DNA from: an uncultured Opitutia bacterium
GTDB taxonomy: Bacteria; Verrucomicrobiota; Verrucomicrobiia; Opitutales; Opitutaceae
Assembly: GCA_903881475.1 (NCBI GenBank)
Contig: CAIRTK010000064.1
Coordinates: forward strand, 1-64,000
Direction: 5' to 3'
DNA length: 64,000 bases
A program made the position numbers and the translations under genes. Under the pieces are notes generated by a model, which did no database searches, was not told the DNA's origin, and saw nothing but the letters and a program-made list of their open reading frames with translations. This document shows positions 49,671 through 58,312 of the stretch, one piece after another. Positions within the stretch are counted from its first letter, which is position 1, and each line of letters begins with the position of its first letter.

Positions 49671-50954
49671 CTAGGGCCGGTAGACCACGCCGCCCTTCAT
49701 CACGAAGGAGACCTTGGACACCAGCTTGATGTCGGCCAGCACGTCGCCGGGCACGGCGGTGAGGTCGGCGAACTTGCCGGCCTCGACCGTGCCGAGGCTT
49801 TTTTCCACGCCGATCAGCTTCGCCGCCTCGAGGGTGGCGCATTGGATGGCCTGCATCGGCGGCATGCCGGCCTCGACCATGTAGACAAACTCCAGCGCGT
49901 TGTCGCCGTGCGCCGCGACCCCCTGGTCGGTGCCGAACGCGATCTTCACGCCGGCCTGGTAGGCCCGCTGAAACGTCCCCTGCATGATGGGCCCGATCAT
50001 CAGCGCCTTCGGCACCACGATGGCGGGCAGGAAGCCCGGCACCCGGGCCTTTTCCATCACCCACCGGCCGGCGCTCAGCGTCGGCACGTAGTAGGTGCCG
50101 TGCTGCTTCATCAGCGCCACGACTTCGTCGGTCATGAACGTGCCATGCTCGATCGAGTCCACGCCCGCTTCGACCGCGCGCTTCATGCCCTCGGTGCCGT
50201 GGGCGTGGGCCGCGACCTTGAGGCCGTATTCATGCGCGGTCTCGACCAGGGCGCGCATCTCCTCGGGCGTGAACTGGGCGTTCTGGCCGTTGGCCGACAG
50301 GTCGAGGACACCGCCGGTGGCGGTGATCTTGATCAGGTCCACGCCCTCCTTGTAGTGCTGCCGGACGGCCTTGCGGGCCTCGTCGGGGCCGTTGATGACG
50401 CTGTCAAGCGGGCCGGGATCGCCCATCAGTTTCCGGCTCGCGCCATTCGTCCAGTCCGCGTGGCCGCCCGTGGTGGCAATGGTTTTTCCCGCGGTATAGA
50501 TCCGCGGGCCCACCACCCATCCGGCGGCGATCGCGTTGCGCAGGGCGATCGTGGAGTTCTCCGTGTCGCCGAGGTTGCGGACCGTGGTGAAGCCGGCGAG
50601 GAGGGTCTTCCGGGCGTTGAAGGCCGCGCGCAGCGCGTAGTCCCCCGGGTTCATGGTGAACCGCTCGGAATACGTCGTGGCCGACTGGACGTAGTCGAGG
50701 TGGACGTGGGTATCGATCCACCCGGGCATGACCGTGGCGGAGGTGAGATCGATGACGGTGTCACCGGCCGCCGGGGCCGTGTAGCCCGCCTGCACGGCGG
50801 TGATGCGGTCGCCGTCGACCACGACGGTCATGGCTTTCTTCGGCGTGGCGGAGACGCCGTCAATCAATAGGCCCGCGTGGACGAGGGTGCGGGCAGGAGA
50901 GAGGACGGCGGTGGTGAAAAACACCAGCGCCGCCAGCAGGGGTAGGCGGTTCAT
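49671..50954 (-). CDS. Exported amidohydrolase (imidazolonepropionase/prolidase-like)
   Basis: A 427-residue binuclear metal amidohydrolase with a signal peptide (about 1-21). Metal-site motifs: H83 and H85 in DTHVHLD, Lys in [26 protein letters not shown], and the Asp in [15 protein letters not shown]. This is the subgroup of Sgx9260-type Xaa-Arg/Xaa-Pro dipeptidases. The substrate is likely a dipeptide or small cyclic amide in the periplasm, but cannot be fixed. The ATG at 50954 gives the signal peptide; a longer frame reaches into the YhbY gene and is rejected. Confidence 0.9.
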   Translation of the reverse strand: MNRLPLLAALVFFTTAVLSPARTLVHAGLLIDGVSATPKKAMTVVVDGDRITAVQAGYTAPAAGDTVIDLTSATVMPGWIDTHVHLDYVQSATTYSERFTMNPGDYALRAAFNARKTLLAGFTTVRNLGDTENSTIALRNAIAAGWVVGPRIYTAGKTIATTGGHADWTNGASRKLMGDPGPLDSVINGPDEARKAVRQHYKEGVDLIKITATGGVLDLSANGQNAQFTPEEMRALVETAHEYGLKVAAHAHGTEGMKRAVEAGVDSIEHGTFMTDEVVALMKQHGTYYVPTLSAGRWVMEKARVPGFLPAIVVPKALMIGPIMQGTFQRAYQAGVKIAFGTDQGVAAHGDNALEFVYMVEAGMPPMQAIQCATLEAAKLIGVEKSLGTVEAGKFADLTAVPGDVLADIKLVSKVSFVMKGGVVYRP

Positions 50955-51015
50955 GGCCGCAGTGTGGCTGCCCGGCGGACGCGGGCAATCGTGGAGTGCC
51001 CGGGATGCCCGGCCA

Positions 51016-51324
51016 TTAAGGCAGGACGATTTGCCGTCCGTCCGGCTCGGGGTGCTGGCGGTAGAACAGCGCGGTGTGACCGACCGCGCCCACCAGCACG
51101 CAGCGGCCCTCGTCGGCGATCCGGGTGCACAGGGCGGCGCGCTCATCGCGTTCGGCGCCGAGGAAGCGCAGCTTCACGAGTTCATGGCTGCGCAGGTATT
51201 TGTTCAGCTCGGCGAAGAAGGCGGGAGTGAGCCCGCCCTTGCCGAGTTTCAGCGCCGGCTCGAGGGTCTGGCCGAGCCCGCGGAGGTGCGATTTCTGGGC
51301 GCCGGTGAGGGGAAAGTCATACAT
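51016..51324 (-). CDS. yhbY: YhbY-family CRM-domain RNA-binding protein
   Basis: A 102-residue stand-alone CRM domain. It opens [20 protein letters not shown], and carries the GxxG-type loop [11 protein letters not shown] (about 27-37), with a C-terminal [16 protein letters not shown] strand. YhbY associates with pre-50S ribosomal particles in E. coli. Length is standard. It is 61 bases upstream of the amidohydrolase on the same strand and downstream of the pseudouridine synthase gene across a hairpin repeat. Confidence 0.93.
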   Translation of the reverse strand: MYDFPLTGAQKSHLRGLGQTLEPALKLGKGGLTPAFFAELNKYLRSHELVKLRFLGAERDERAALCTRIADEGRCVLVGAVGHTALFYRQHPEPDGRQIVLP

Positions 51325-51378
51325 ACGGGGTCAATGATGACAGGATAGGCCCGGAGGTGGAAACCTATTTACCGGCCA

Positions 51379-51440
51379 TTTGACCACGAAGGACACAAAG
51401 CCGGTTAACCGGATTGGACTTCGTGCGCTTCATGGTCAAA
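51379..51440. repeat. Hairpin repeat, ACCACGAAG family, with a 12-base palindrome
   Basis: Arms 51379-51400 and 51419-51440 match at 18 of 22 positions (TTTGACCA-GAAG). The centre is the perfect palindrome CCGGTTAACCGG (51401-51412). The element lies between the pseudouridine synthase stop and the yhbY start on the minus strand; sister copy at 34401-34480. Confidence 0.85.
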
Positions 51441-51456
51441 GCCGGTCGTGGCTCGG

Positions 51457-52152
51457 TTAGGCGCCGAAACAATCCAGCGGCAGCTCGCGCCACTGGCCCG
51501 CCGGCAGGTCGCCGAGTTCGAGGTCGCCGAACCGGGTGCGATGCAGCGTGAGCACGGTGGATCCGGTGGCGGCGAACATGCGGCGCACCTGGTGATAGCG
51601 GCCCTCGGTGAGGATCAGCTCGGCCTCGCGCGGGCCGAGCGCCTTGAATTCCGCCGGGGCGCAGGGTTCCTTTTCTCCGTCCAGCAGGAGGGTGCCGCTG
51701 GCAAACCGGGCGGCCAGGTCGGGCGCGAGGTCGGAGTCGAGCGTGGCGCGATAGACTTTCGGCACCTTGTGCTTCGGTGACGTTAGCCGGTGGACCAGCG
51801 GGGAAATGTCCGTGAGCAGCAGCAGGCCGCTGGTGTCCTTGTCGAGCCGGCCGATGCTGGTGACCGCCGGATTGCGCCGCCGCCAGCGCTCGGGCAGCAG
51901 CGAATAGACGTTGGGCCCCTCGCGGTCCTCGTGGGAGCAGACGAGGCCGGTGGGCTTGTGCAGGAGGAGCAGCAGGCTGCCGGGATGGTCCAGCGGCTCG
52001 CCGTCCACGAGGACGTCAGCCTCGTCGGCCTTGGCCCCGAAATTGTCCACGGGCCGGCCGGCGACCGTGACGCGGCCGGCCTCGACCCATTCGCGGGCCT
52101 GGCGGCGGCTGCAGTAGCCAAGGTTGGCGAGGAGCTGGTCGAGACGGCGCAT
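51457..52152 (-). CDS. RsuA/RluE-family pseudouridine synthase
   Basis: A 231-residue enzyme converting uridine to pseudouridine in rRNA. An S4 RNA-binding domain (LDQLLANLGYCSRRQAREWV, about 4-23) is followed by the catalytic domain with GRLDKDTSGLLLLT, where the Asp is the catalytic residue, and EGRYHQVRRMFAATG near 190. This matches the RsuA (16S U516) branch, though RluE/F are close relatives. The ATG at 52152 precedes the S4 domain directly; longer frames are not supported. The gene is divergent from the hydrolase at 52233. Confidence 0.93.
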   Translation of the reverse strand: MRRLDQLLANLGYCSRRQAREWVEAGRVTVAGRPVDNFGAKADEADVLVDGEPLDHPGSLLLLLHKPTGLVCSHEDREGPNVYSLLPERWRRRNPAVTSIGRLDKDTSGLLLLTDISPLVHRLTSPKHKVPKVYRATLDSDLAPDLAARFASGTLLLDGEKEPCAPAEFKALGPREAELILTEGRYHQVRRMFAATGSTVLTLHRTRFGDLELGDLPAGQWRELPLDCFGA

Positions 52153-52232
52153 GGCGGCACTCAACCATGAAGGCGGCGCAAAACACGAAGAAATTGATTC
52201 TCCTTGGGCGGAGCTCGCGCGTAGTAGGAGGC

Positions 52233-53402
52233 ATGAAGTTCCTGTTCCCGCTGCTGGCGCTGCTGCTGGTCGCCGTCTCTTTGCTGACAATGGTCCGAGC
52301 GCCCGACTGGATGTGGGCGTGGAAGCTGACGATCCTCGCCGGTGAATTCGGCCACTGGCTGCTCATCCTGCCGCTGGTGCTGGCATTGCTGAATGCGGCG
52401 CGCCCGTTGGGCGATGGACGGACGCTCACCCTCGGCCTGTGCGCCATCGCCTTCGGCTGCCTGTTGCGGCCGGTTTACAGTGCGTACTGGCTGAGTGAAA
52501 ACCTGCCGGCGGAACTGACCGTGGCTTTCGGTGGCAAGACGCCGCCGGACACGGTGTTTGAATTCAGCCGGCTTTACAGTCGCGGCCGCATGCCGCGCGC
52601 CGCGATGACGACCGAAGTTTTTTCCCGGCCGCAAGGTGTGGAGTTGCCACTCGATTTTTATGCGCCGGTGCGTCGCGTGATATCATCGAGCCCGGTGGTG
52701 GCCCCGCGCGGCGCCCCGTGCATCGTGATGATCCACGGCGGAGGCTGGGATGGCGGGGACAGCACCGAACTCGCAGGCTGGGATGCGCGGTGGGCGTCGC
52801 GCGGTTATGCCGTGGCGGCCATCAACTACCGGCTCGCGCCTAATGCGATCTGGCCGGCGCAACGCGAGGATGTACTGGCGGCAATCGCTTGGCTGAAAGC
52901 GAATGCGGCACGGCTTGGACTCGATCCGACGCGCATCGTTCTGATCGGGCGCTCGGCAGGCGGACAACTCGCTGCGGCGGTCGGTTATGGCGCGCGGGAT
53001 CCGGCGATTCGCGGCGTGGTCGCGCTTTATGCGCCGCAGGATATGCCGTTTGTGTGGTCGGTGTCGCGGGAAGACGACGCGCTCAATTCCGTCAAGCTGA
53101 TGCGGCAGTATTTCGGCGGTCCGCTGACCGACCAGAATCGCGAGTTGTATGTCTCGGCCAGCGGCCAGTGGCTGGCGCGGGCGGATTCGCCGCCAACGCT
53201 GCTAATTCATGGCCAACTCGACACGCTGTCGTGGGACCGGCACAGCGAACGACTCGCCGTGCGCCTCGCTGAGCTGGGGGTCCCGCATTATTACCTGCAC
53301 CTGCCTTGGGCAACGCACGGCTTTGACTACAATCCCGATGGGCCGGGCGGGCAGCTGGCCGACTACGCCATCGACCGTTTTCTCACGATGGTGATGCGCT
53401 AG
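52233..53402 (+). CDS. Membrane-anchored alpha/beta hydrolase (BD-FAE/HSL-like)
   Basis: A 389-residue hydrolase. Three hydrophobic helices cover about residues 1-95 (FLFPLLALLLVAVSLLTMV first), then the catalytic domain: oxyanion HGGGWDGGD (about 169-177) and nucleophile elbow GRSAGG near 250, with Asp in HGQLDTLS and His in THGF. This is the arrangement of BD-FAE / hormone-sensitive-lipase type esterases fused to an N-terminal membrane domain. The ATG at 52233 has AGGAGG only one base upstream, which is too close to serve it; a start at 52167 would put that motif inside the gene. The start is therefore uncertain. Confidence 0.85.
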   Translation: MKFLFPLLALLLVAVSLLTMVRAPDWMWAWKLTILAGEFGHWLLILPLVLALLNAARPLGDGRTLTLGLCAIAFGCLLRPVYSAYWLSENLPAELTVAFGGKTPPDTVFEFSRLYSRGRMPRAAMTTEVFSRPQGVELPLDFYAPVRRVISSSPVVAPRGAPCIVMIHGGGWDGGDSTELAGWDARWASRGYAVAAINYRLAPNAIWPAQREDVLAAIAWLKANAARLGLDPTRIVLIGRSAGGQLAAAVGYGARDPAIRGVVALYAPQDMPFVWSVSREDDALNSVKLMRQYFGGPLTDQNRELYVSASGQWLARADSPPTLLIHGQLDTLSWDRHSERLAVRLAELGVPHYYLHLPWATHGFDYNPDGPGGQLADYAIDRFLTMVMR

Positions 53403-53476
53403 GGACGCGCGATTTGGCTCGGCAACGCCCCCGGCATTTGGGATGCCTTGGTTTCCAGCGCATCACCTCCATTTTT

Positions 53477-55066
53477 ATGTCACTTTGGGAATACAAGGTC
53501 ATCACCAGCGGCAAGGGCGGCTTCGCCAGCCCCGCGCTGCTGGAAAAGTTTCTGAACGATCTCGGCCGCGACGAGTGGGAGATTGTCCATTTCCAGTCCG
53601 CGGCGGACAACCTGCTGGCCTTCACCGGCCTGGCGCGCCGCTCGACGCAGCGCGACTGGTCGCTCCAGGATGCGGCTGCCGCGGCGGCGAAGGCCGAGGC
53701 GGACAAGCTGCGCGCGGAGTTCGCCGCCAAGTTCCAGGCGGCCACGTCAACGGCGGCGCCGGAGGAGAAGTCGGCGAGCTTCATTGAGGAAAAGACCGCG
53801 CCGCAGGACGACTTCCGCAAGCCGGTCGACACCTCGCGCGACAGCGATCCCGATTCCGGCGACGACGAGGCGGAGAAGGACGACTGGGACAAGCTCAACG
53901 AGGAAAATGAGCTGCCGACGTTTTTCGATGCGCTCAAGCCGCACATGCGCCGCAACCAGCGCGGGCCGGGCATGTCCGTGGGCGTCGACTACCTGGCGAA
54001 AAAATGGGATCTCTCCGAGGAGGACGTGAAGGGTGCGCTGGTGGAGTGCGGCCTGCAGATCGCCGCGGACGAAAATGCGAAGCCGGTTTACGTGGAATAT
54101 GACGGCGACCTGTTCTGGGTGAACATCAACCGGCGCGGCGAACTGTGGATCAACACGCGCGAGAAGCCGCGCCCGGTGTTCCGGGTGGTGCAGGGTACAC
54201 GTGTCGCGGACGAGGCGATCCCGGAGACCGGCAACCGGCCGGCCGAAAGCGAAGCACGGAGGCCCGCCAGCGAGGTCCCGGCCAGCCGGCCGGAACGGCC
54301 TGAAACCGCGGCCGAGCCGAAGGCAGCCGACCAGTCCGGCCACCGGAATCCACCATCCGAAACCGCCGCGTCCGTCGCACTCCCGGCCGGCCCGGCGCTG
54401 CTGGAACGGGTGCGTCCGCAGATGCGGCGCAACCGGCGCGGTCCCGGCGGCTCGGGCAGCACAAGTTTTCTCTCGCGAGCGCTCAAGTGCAGTGAGGCCG
54501 ACCTCGTCGCGGCGTTCCGGACCCTCGGTCTCGTGGTGCCGGAAAAGGCGGAGGACAAGCCGGTGTTCATCGAGGTGGGCACGGATCTCTGGTGGCTGAA
54601 CCTGGATTCACGGGGCGGCCTGTGGATCAATGGCCGGGAGAAGGAGCCCGGCGAGGTCATCGCGGCGCCGTTGGCCGCAGCCGCGACGGAGCCCGCCCCG
54701 GCGGCCCCGACGCCCGCCGCACCCGTGCCGGGTGCCGTGCTGGCGGCGGTGCGATTGCTGCTCAAGGAGACCAAGACGGGTGCAGTGGCCGGAAAGGCGG
54801 ACCGGCTGGCCGAGGAACTGGGCAAGGCGCCGGATGAGTTCGTTTCCGCCCTGGTCGGGTCGGGGCTCAAGGTGCCGGAGAAGGCGCGGGAGAAACCGGT
54901 CTTCGTGGAGCACGCCGGGGAAATCTTCTGGCTCAACAAGAACGCCAAGGACGAGCTCTGGCTCAACGCCAAGGCGTCGAAGTATACCGACAAGGGCGCA
55001 GGGGCGGCCGAAGGGGAAAAGAAACACGCGCGGCGCGGACGGAAAAAAGCGGACGGGGAAAGCTGA
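53477..55066 (+). CDS. DUF4177-like protein with three winged-helix-like repeats
   Basis: A 529-residue cytoplasmic protein. The N-terminus (MSLWEYKVITSGKGGFASPA to WEIVHFQ, 1-40) resembles DUF4177. An Ala/Glu-rich coiled coil and acidic linker follow (60-145). Three copies of an 80-residue unit come next, at about 147-228, 307-387 and 418-500. Units one and two open MRRN-RGPG; all carry a GL-VPE type turn, KPVF-E, a LWWLN-like strand and a closing GLWIN. Units are joined by Pro/Ala/Glu linkers, and the tail is basic (KKHARRGRKK). The tail and MRRN motifs suggest nucleic acid or acidic partner binding. I know no function for it. Confidence 0.8.
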   Translation: MSLWEYKVITSGKGGFASPALLEKFLNDLGRDEWEIVHFQSAADNLLAFTGLARRSTQRDWSLQDAAAAAAKAEADKLRAEFAAKFQAATSTAAPEEKSASFIEEKTAPQDDFRKPVDTSRDSDPDSGDDEAEKDDWDKLNEENELPTFFDALKPHMRRNQRGPGMSVGVDYLAKKWDLSEEDVKGALVECGLQIAADENAKPVYVEYDGDLFWVNINRRGELWINTREKPRPVFRVVQGTRVADEAIPETGNRPAESEARRPASEVPASRPERPETAAEPKAADQSGHRNPPSETAASVALPAGPALLERVRPQMRRNRRGPGGSGSTSFLSRALKCSEADLVAAFRTLGLVVPEKAEDKPVFIEVGTDLWWLNLDSRGGLWINGREKEPGEVIAAPLAAAATEPAPAAPTPAAPVPGAVLAAVRLLLKETKTGAVAGKADRLAEELGKAPDEFVSALVGSGLKVPEKAREKPVFVEHAGEIFWLNKNAKDELWLNAKASKYTDKGAGAAEGEKKHARRGRKKADGES

Positions 55067-55129
55067 GCCCCGGGCCGCGCGGCGGGAGTTTCCGGAGTCG
55101 AGGCGAGGGCGCCGCGGCTCCAGCCCGCG

Positions 55130-55771
55130 CTAGGCCTGGATCAGGCCCTTGCGGATGGCGAACCGCACCAGGTCGGTCTGCGTCTGCAGGTTCAACTTGC
55201 GCATGAGGTTGGTGCGGTGCGTCTCCGTGGTGCGCGGACTGAGGAAAAGCTTCTCGGCAATCTCGGTGTTGGCCAGGCCCTCGGCGGCATACTGCAGCAC
55301 CTCGCGTTCGCGGGGCGACAGGGTGGCGAGCGGGTCGGTTGATTCGGCGGGCTTGCTGACCAGGGCGCTGATGGCCCAGTCGGACAGCGGCGCGCTCAGG
55401 AACCGGCGGCCGGCCACCACCTCGCGGGCCGCGTGCAGGATTTCGGCGGTGTCGGAGCCCTTGAGCAGGTACGCCATCGCGCCGCCCCGCAGCGCCTCGA
55501 TGACGTAGGGTTCGTCGTTGTGCATCGAAAGGATGACCACGCGGGTGGACGGACTCACGGTCCGCACCTGGCGAAGCACCTCGATGCCATGCAGCCGGGG
55601 CAGGCTCAGGTCAAGGAAGAGCAGGCCCGGCTGGTACTTCTCCACGGCCTGGACCGCGGCTAGGCCATCCGCGACCTCGGCCAGCACGGTGAATTTTTTT
55701 TCGGCCTCGAGGACGCTGCGCACGCCCTTGCGCACGATTTCGTGGTCGTCGGCCAGCACCACGGTCGTCAT
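55130..55771 (-). CDS. NarL/LuxR-type response regulator
   Basis: A 213-residue regulator: receiver with D8-D9, phosphoacceptor D54 in LLFLDLSLPRLHG, Ser/Thr in ILSMHND and Lys in YLLKGSD, followed by a C-terminal LuxR HTH (LSPREREVLQYAAEGLANTE, then SPRTTETHRTNLMRKLN). All receiver residues are present. Its ATG overlaps the kinase stop (ATGA, 55768-55771), so the two form a HisKA_3 two-component pair. The target genes are not apparent. Confidence 0.95.
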   Translation of the reverse strand: MTTVVLADDHEIVRKGVRSVLEAEKKFTVLAEVADGLAAVQAVEKYQPGLLFLDLSLPRLHGIEVLRQVRTVSPSTRVVILSMHNDEPYVIEALRGGAMAYLLKGSDTAEILHAAREVVAGRRFLSAPLSDWAISALVSKPAESTDPLATLSPREREVLQYAAEGLANTEIAEKLFLSPRTTETHRTNLMRKLNLQTQTDLVRFAIRKGLIQA

Positions 55772-57432
55772 GGGCGGACTCCGGACGCGGAGATTTCCAA
55801 TCCGGCCCTGGCCTCGGGCACGGGCTCGATCGGAAACTCCGCGTGGATGCGCGTGCCCTGGCCAAGCCGGGAAAAGATTTCCACGGTGCCGCCGGCGAGG
55901 GTCACGCGCTCGGTCAGGCTGGTGAGTCCGATGGAATTGCGCGACGCCAGCACGGTCTCGAGGTCAAAACCGCGCCCGCGGTCCGTGATTTCCACGAGCA
56001 GGCGGGCCCCGCCCTCCGCGGGTCCGGCGCCGCTGGCATGGGTCACGGTGACGGAGGCCTCGCTGCAGCCGGCATGGCGCGCGATGTTGGTGAGCGCTTC
56101 CTGGACGACGCGGAAGACGGCGATCTGGAGCTCGATGGGCAGGGCCTGATCAGGCAGGGAAACTTCCACGGTGGCCGTGAGGCCCGTCTGGCGCTGGAAC
56201 AGCCGGGCGTGCCACTCCAGGGCGGCGCGCAGGCCGAGGTCGTCCAGGATGCGCGGGCGAAACTGCTGCGTGAGCTCGCGGACATGGCCCATGAGCTCCG
56301 TGCCGAGGGTGAGGGACTCCACCAGCTTTTCCCGCAGGTCCGCGGGTTGGGCGCCGGCATCCGTGGCCCGGACCATCGCCTCGAGCTGAAACTTGAGGCC
56401 GGTGAGCATCTGGCCGACCTGGTCGTGCAGCTCGCGGGCGATGGCGCGGCGCTCGTCCTCCTGAATCTTGAACAGCTGCTTGGAGAGGGTTTGCAGCCGC
56501 ACGGCATGCTCGGCGGCGGCGGTTTCGGCCTTTTGCCGCACCGCGATCTCGGCCTGCAGCTCCTCGGTGCGGCTCGCGACCTTGGCCTCGAGGGAATGGT
56601 TGAGCTCCGCCAGTTCGCGGCTGAGCCGCTGGTTGAGCCGGTCGGTGTCGGCCCGGCGAAGCAGGCTGTTGAGCGAGAAGACCAGCTCCGAGAGATAGCC
56701 CTCCTGCTGCAGGATGTAATCCTGCGCGCCGAGCTTGAACGCAGCGACCGCGGTCTCGCCGTCATTGCGCGCGGAGAGGAGGATCACGGGCGCGTCGGCG
56801 AAGAGGGAATGGAGCTGGCGCAGGGCATCGAGCGGTCCCGTTTCGCCGGGATGGGGTCCGAGGATCACGGCGTCGAACCTCGGGTGGCCGGGCTCGAGCC
56901 GGTCAAGGCGGGAGATGGACGTGAGCAGGAGCCGCGAGGCATTCCGGGAAAAAAAGTCGGCGAGGGTGAGAGGCAGGTCCTCCGAATCCTCGAGGAGGAG
57001 CACCCGGTAGCTTTCAGTGACGGCGGGCGGCCGGCGCTGGCCGGGGAATTTTTCCTGCTGCCGCGCGTAGATTTTTTTGACGAGGGCGGGCAGCTCGAGG
57101 AATTGCGGGGAAGCCTTGTCGACGCAGTCGACCGCGCCGGCGCGCAGGGCCTTCACGGCCAGCGGGGTCTGGCCGCGCGCGCTGACCATGACGACCGGGG
57201 TCGAGTCGCCGCGCGAAGCGAGCTCACTGAGGATGTTCAGGCCGTTGATGTCCGGGAGTTCGAGATCGAGCAGTAGGACGTCGATGCCGCCGCGGAGCAT
57301 GCGGGCGAGGCAGGAACGGCCGTCAGTCACGACCTCGAGCGCGCACTCCGGCGCAAAATGCGCGAAGTAGGTCTGCACCACCGCGGTGATCTGGGGATCG
57401 TCGTCGGTGTAGAGAACACGAATCATCGGCAA
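55768..57432 (-). CDS. Soluble HisKA_3 kinase with receiver and pseudo-receiver
   Basis: A 554-residue cytoplasmic kinase without membrane helices. Domain order: receiver 1 (5-125; D10-D12, D56 in DVLLLDLELP, K106), receiver 2 (142-260) in which the phosphoacceptor is replaced by G192 (VILGPHPGE) and the Lys by Q, a coiled coil (265-325), HisKA_3 with H336 in RELHDQVGQ, and an HATPase ending near 535 (DRGRGFD G1 box). It is coupled to the NarL-type regulator, its obvious partner. The in-line receivers upstream of the kinase core suggest control by another kinase. No sensory domain is present. Confidence 0.92.
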   Translation of the reverse strand: MPMIRVLYTDDDPQITAVVQTYFAHFAPECALEVVTDGRSCLARMLRGGIDVLLLDLELPDINGLNILSELASRGDSTPVVMVSARGQTPLAVKALRAGAVDCVDKASPQFLELPALVKKIYARQQEKFPGQRRPPAVTESYRVLLLEDSEDLPLTLADFFSRNASRLLLTSISRLDRLEPGHPRFDAVILGPHPGETGPLDALRQLHSLFADAPVILLSARNDGETAVAAFKLGAQDYILQQEGYLSELVFSLNSLLRRADTDRLNQRLSRELAELNHSLEAKVASRTEELQAEIAVRQKAETAAAEHAVRLQTLSKQLFKIQEDERRAIARELHDQVGQMLTGLKFQLEAMVRATDAGAQPADLREKLVESLTLGTELMGHVRELTQQFRPRILDDLGLRAALEWHARLFQRQTGLTATVEVSLPDQALPIELQIAVFRVVQEALTNIARHAGCSEASVTVTHASGAGPAEGGARLLVEITDRGRGFDLETVLASRNSIGLTSLTERVTLAGGTVEIFSRLGQGTRIHAEFPIEPVPEARAGLEISASGVRP

Positions 57433-57664
57433 GCGGATGCCGGTATCATTGGGCGAAACGAAGGAAGGTGAACACTATTTGTGGGGATTTTTGGGGAACG
57501 ATTGCGTGTTGGTATCAGACTTGGCCGCAAAATCTTAGATAACTTCCCGATCAACGGTGGAATTTCACCCAGATGGAAAGGTAAACACCCCAGCGGAATT
57601 AACGAAGGATGAACGCGGGGTTATCCGGATAGTTGGACTTCCCGGATAAGAATAGAGTGGGCGC

Positions 57665-58306
57665 ATGAAATTCACCGCCCCCGCCCTCCAGCCCCGCACT
57701 TCGTCAGGCGTTTCCCGCCTCGCCGTTGCACTGACGCTCGCCTTCGGCGCGCTGGGGCTCGGCGGATGCACCTCGCTGTCCGTGCAGCGCGACATCGAGA
57801 CGATCGTTACGATGGCGCCCGAGCCGGTGATGGTGAAGCAGGGCCAGGAGTTTCGCGCGGCCGAAGCGGCGGCGCAGCACCTCGCGGGTGCCCAGGCGTT
57901 TCGCGGCGTCGGCGACTCGATGGAGCCGCTGTATGTGAGCGGCACGGCGATCGTGGTCATGCCCTGCGAGTATTCCCAGCTGCGCGCCGGCATGTCGGTG
58001 GTCTATGTGAACCACAACGGCCGCGGCGTCGCGCATGTCCTCACCAATGAAATGCCTGGCGGCTGGATCGCCCAGGGAGTCAACAACCGGGACGAAGATC
58101 CCGATCTGGTCACGGCCAACAACCTGGTCGGCGTGATCACGCAGGCCTACGCTTCCGCCGACACGCCGATGCGCCGCGAGATCGCCAGCCGTGCGGCCCT
58201 CAAGGCCACCGGCCGGCTCGGCGCCGCCCGCACGCAGCTGGCGCTCAATCTTCCCAAGGCCGCGGCCGCCGATATGGTCGTGGCCCTGCAGGACGGCACG
58301 CGCTGA
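57665..58306 (+). CDS. Lipoprotein with S24/S26 peptidase-like domain
   Basis: A 213-residue lipoprotein with a signal ending GLGGC (C35). Residues about 78-150 resemble the LexA/signal-peptidase fold: GVGDSMEPLYVSGTAIVVMP has the Ser nucleophile equivalent (S85), but the general-base Lys that normally follows in the next strand is not found (NGRGVAHVLTNE instead). It is probably an inactive or modified relative, unless another Lys serves. The C-terminal part is Ala-rich helices. It is divergent from the kinase gene; the 230-base gap has no clear hairpin. Confidence 0.72.
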   Translation: MKFTAPALQPRTSSGVSRLAVALTLAFGALGLGGCTSLSVQRDIETIVTMAPEPVMVKQGQEFRAAEAAAQHLAGAQAFRGVGDSMEPLYVSGTAIVVMPCEYSQLRAGMSVVYVNHNGRGVAHVLTNEMPGGWIAQGVNNRDEDPDLVTANNLVGVITQAYASADTPMRREIASRAALKATGRLGAARTQLALNLPKAAAADMVVALQDGTR

Positions 58307-58312
58307 TCCGGG

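Noticed and set aside
48624-50870. 748-codon open frame on the plus strand
   Set aside because: It lies antisense to the GYF_2 and amidohydrolase genes, has the low-complexity His/Arg/Gly composition typical of GC-rich shadow frames, and shows no domain.
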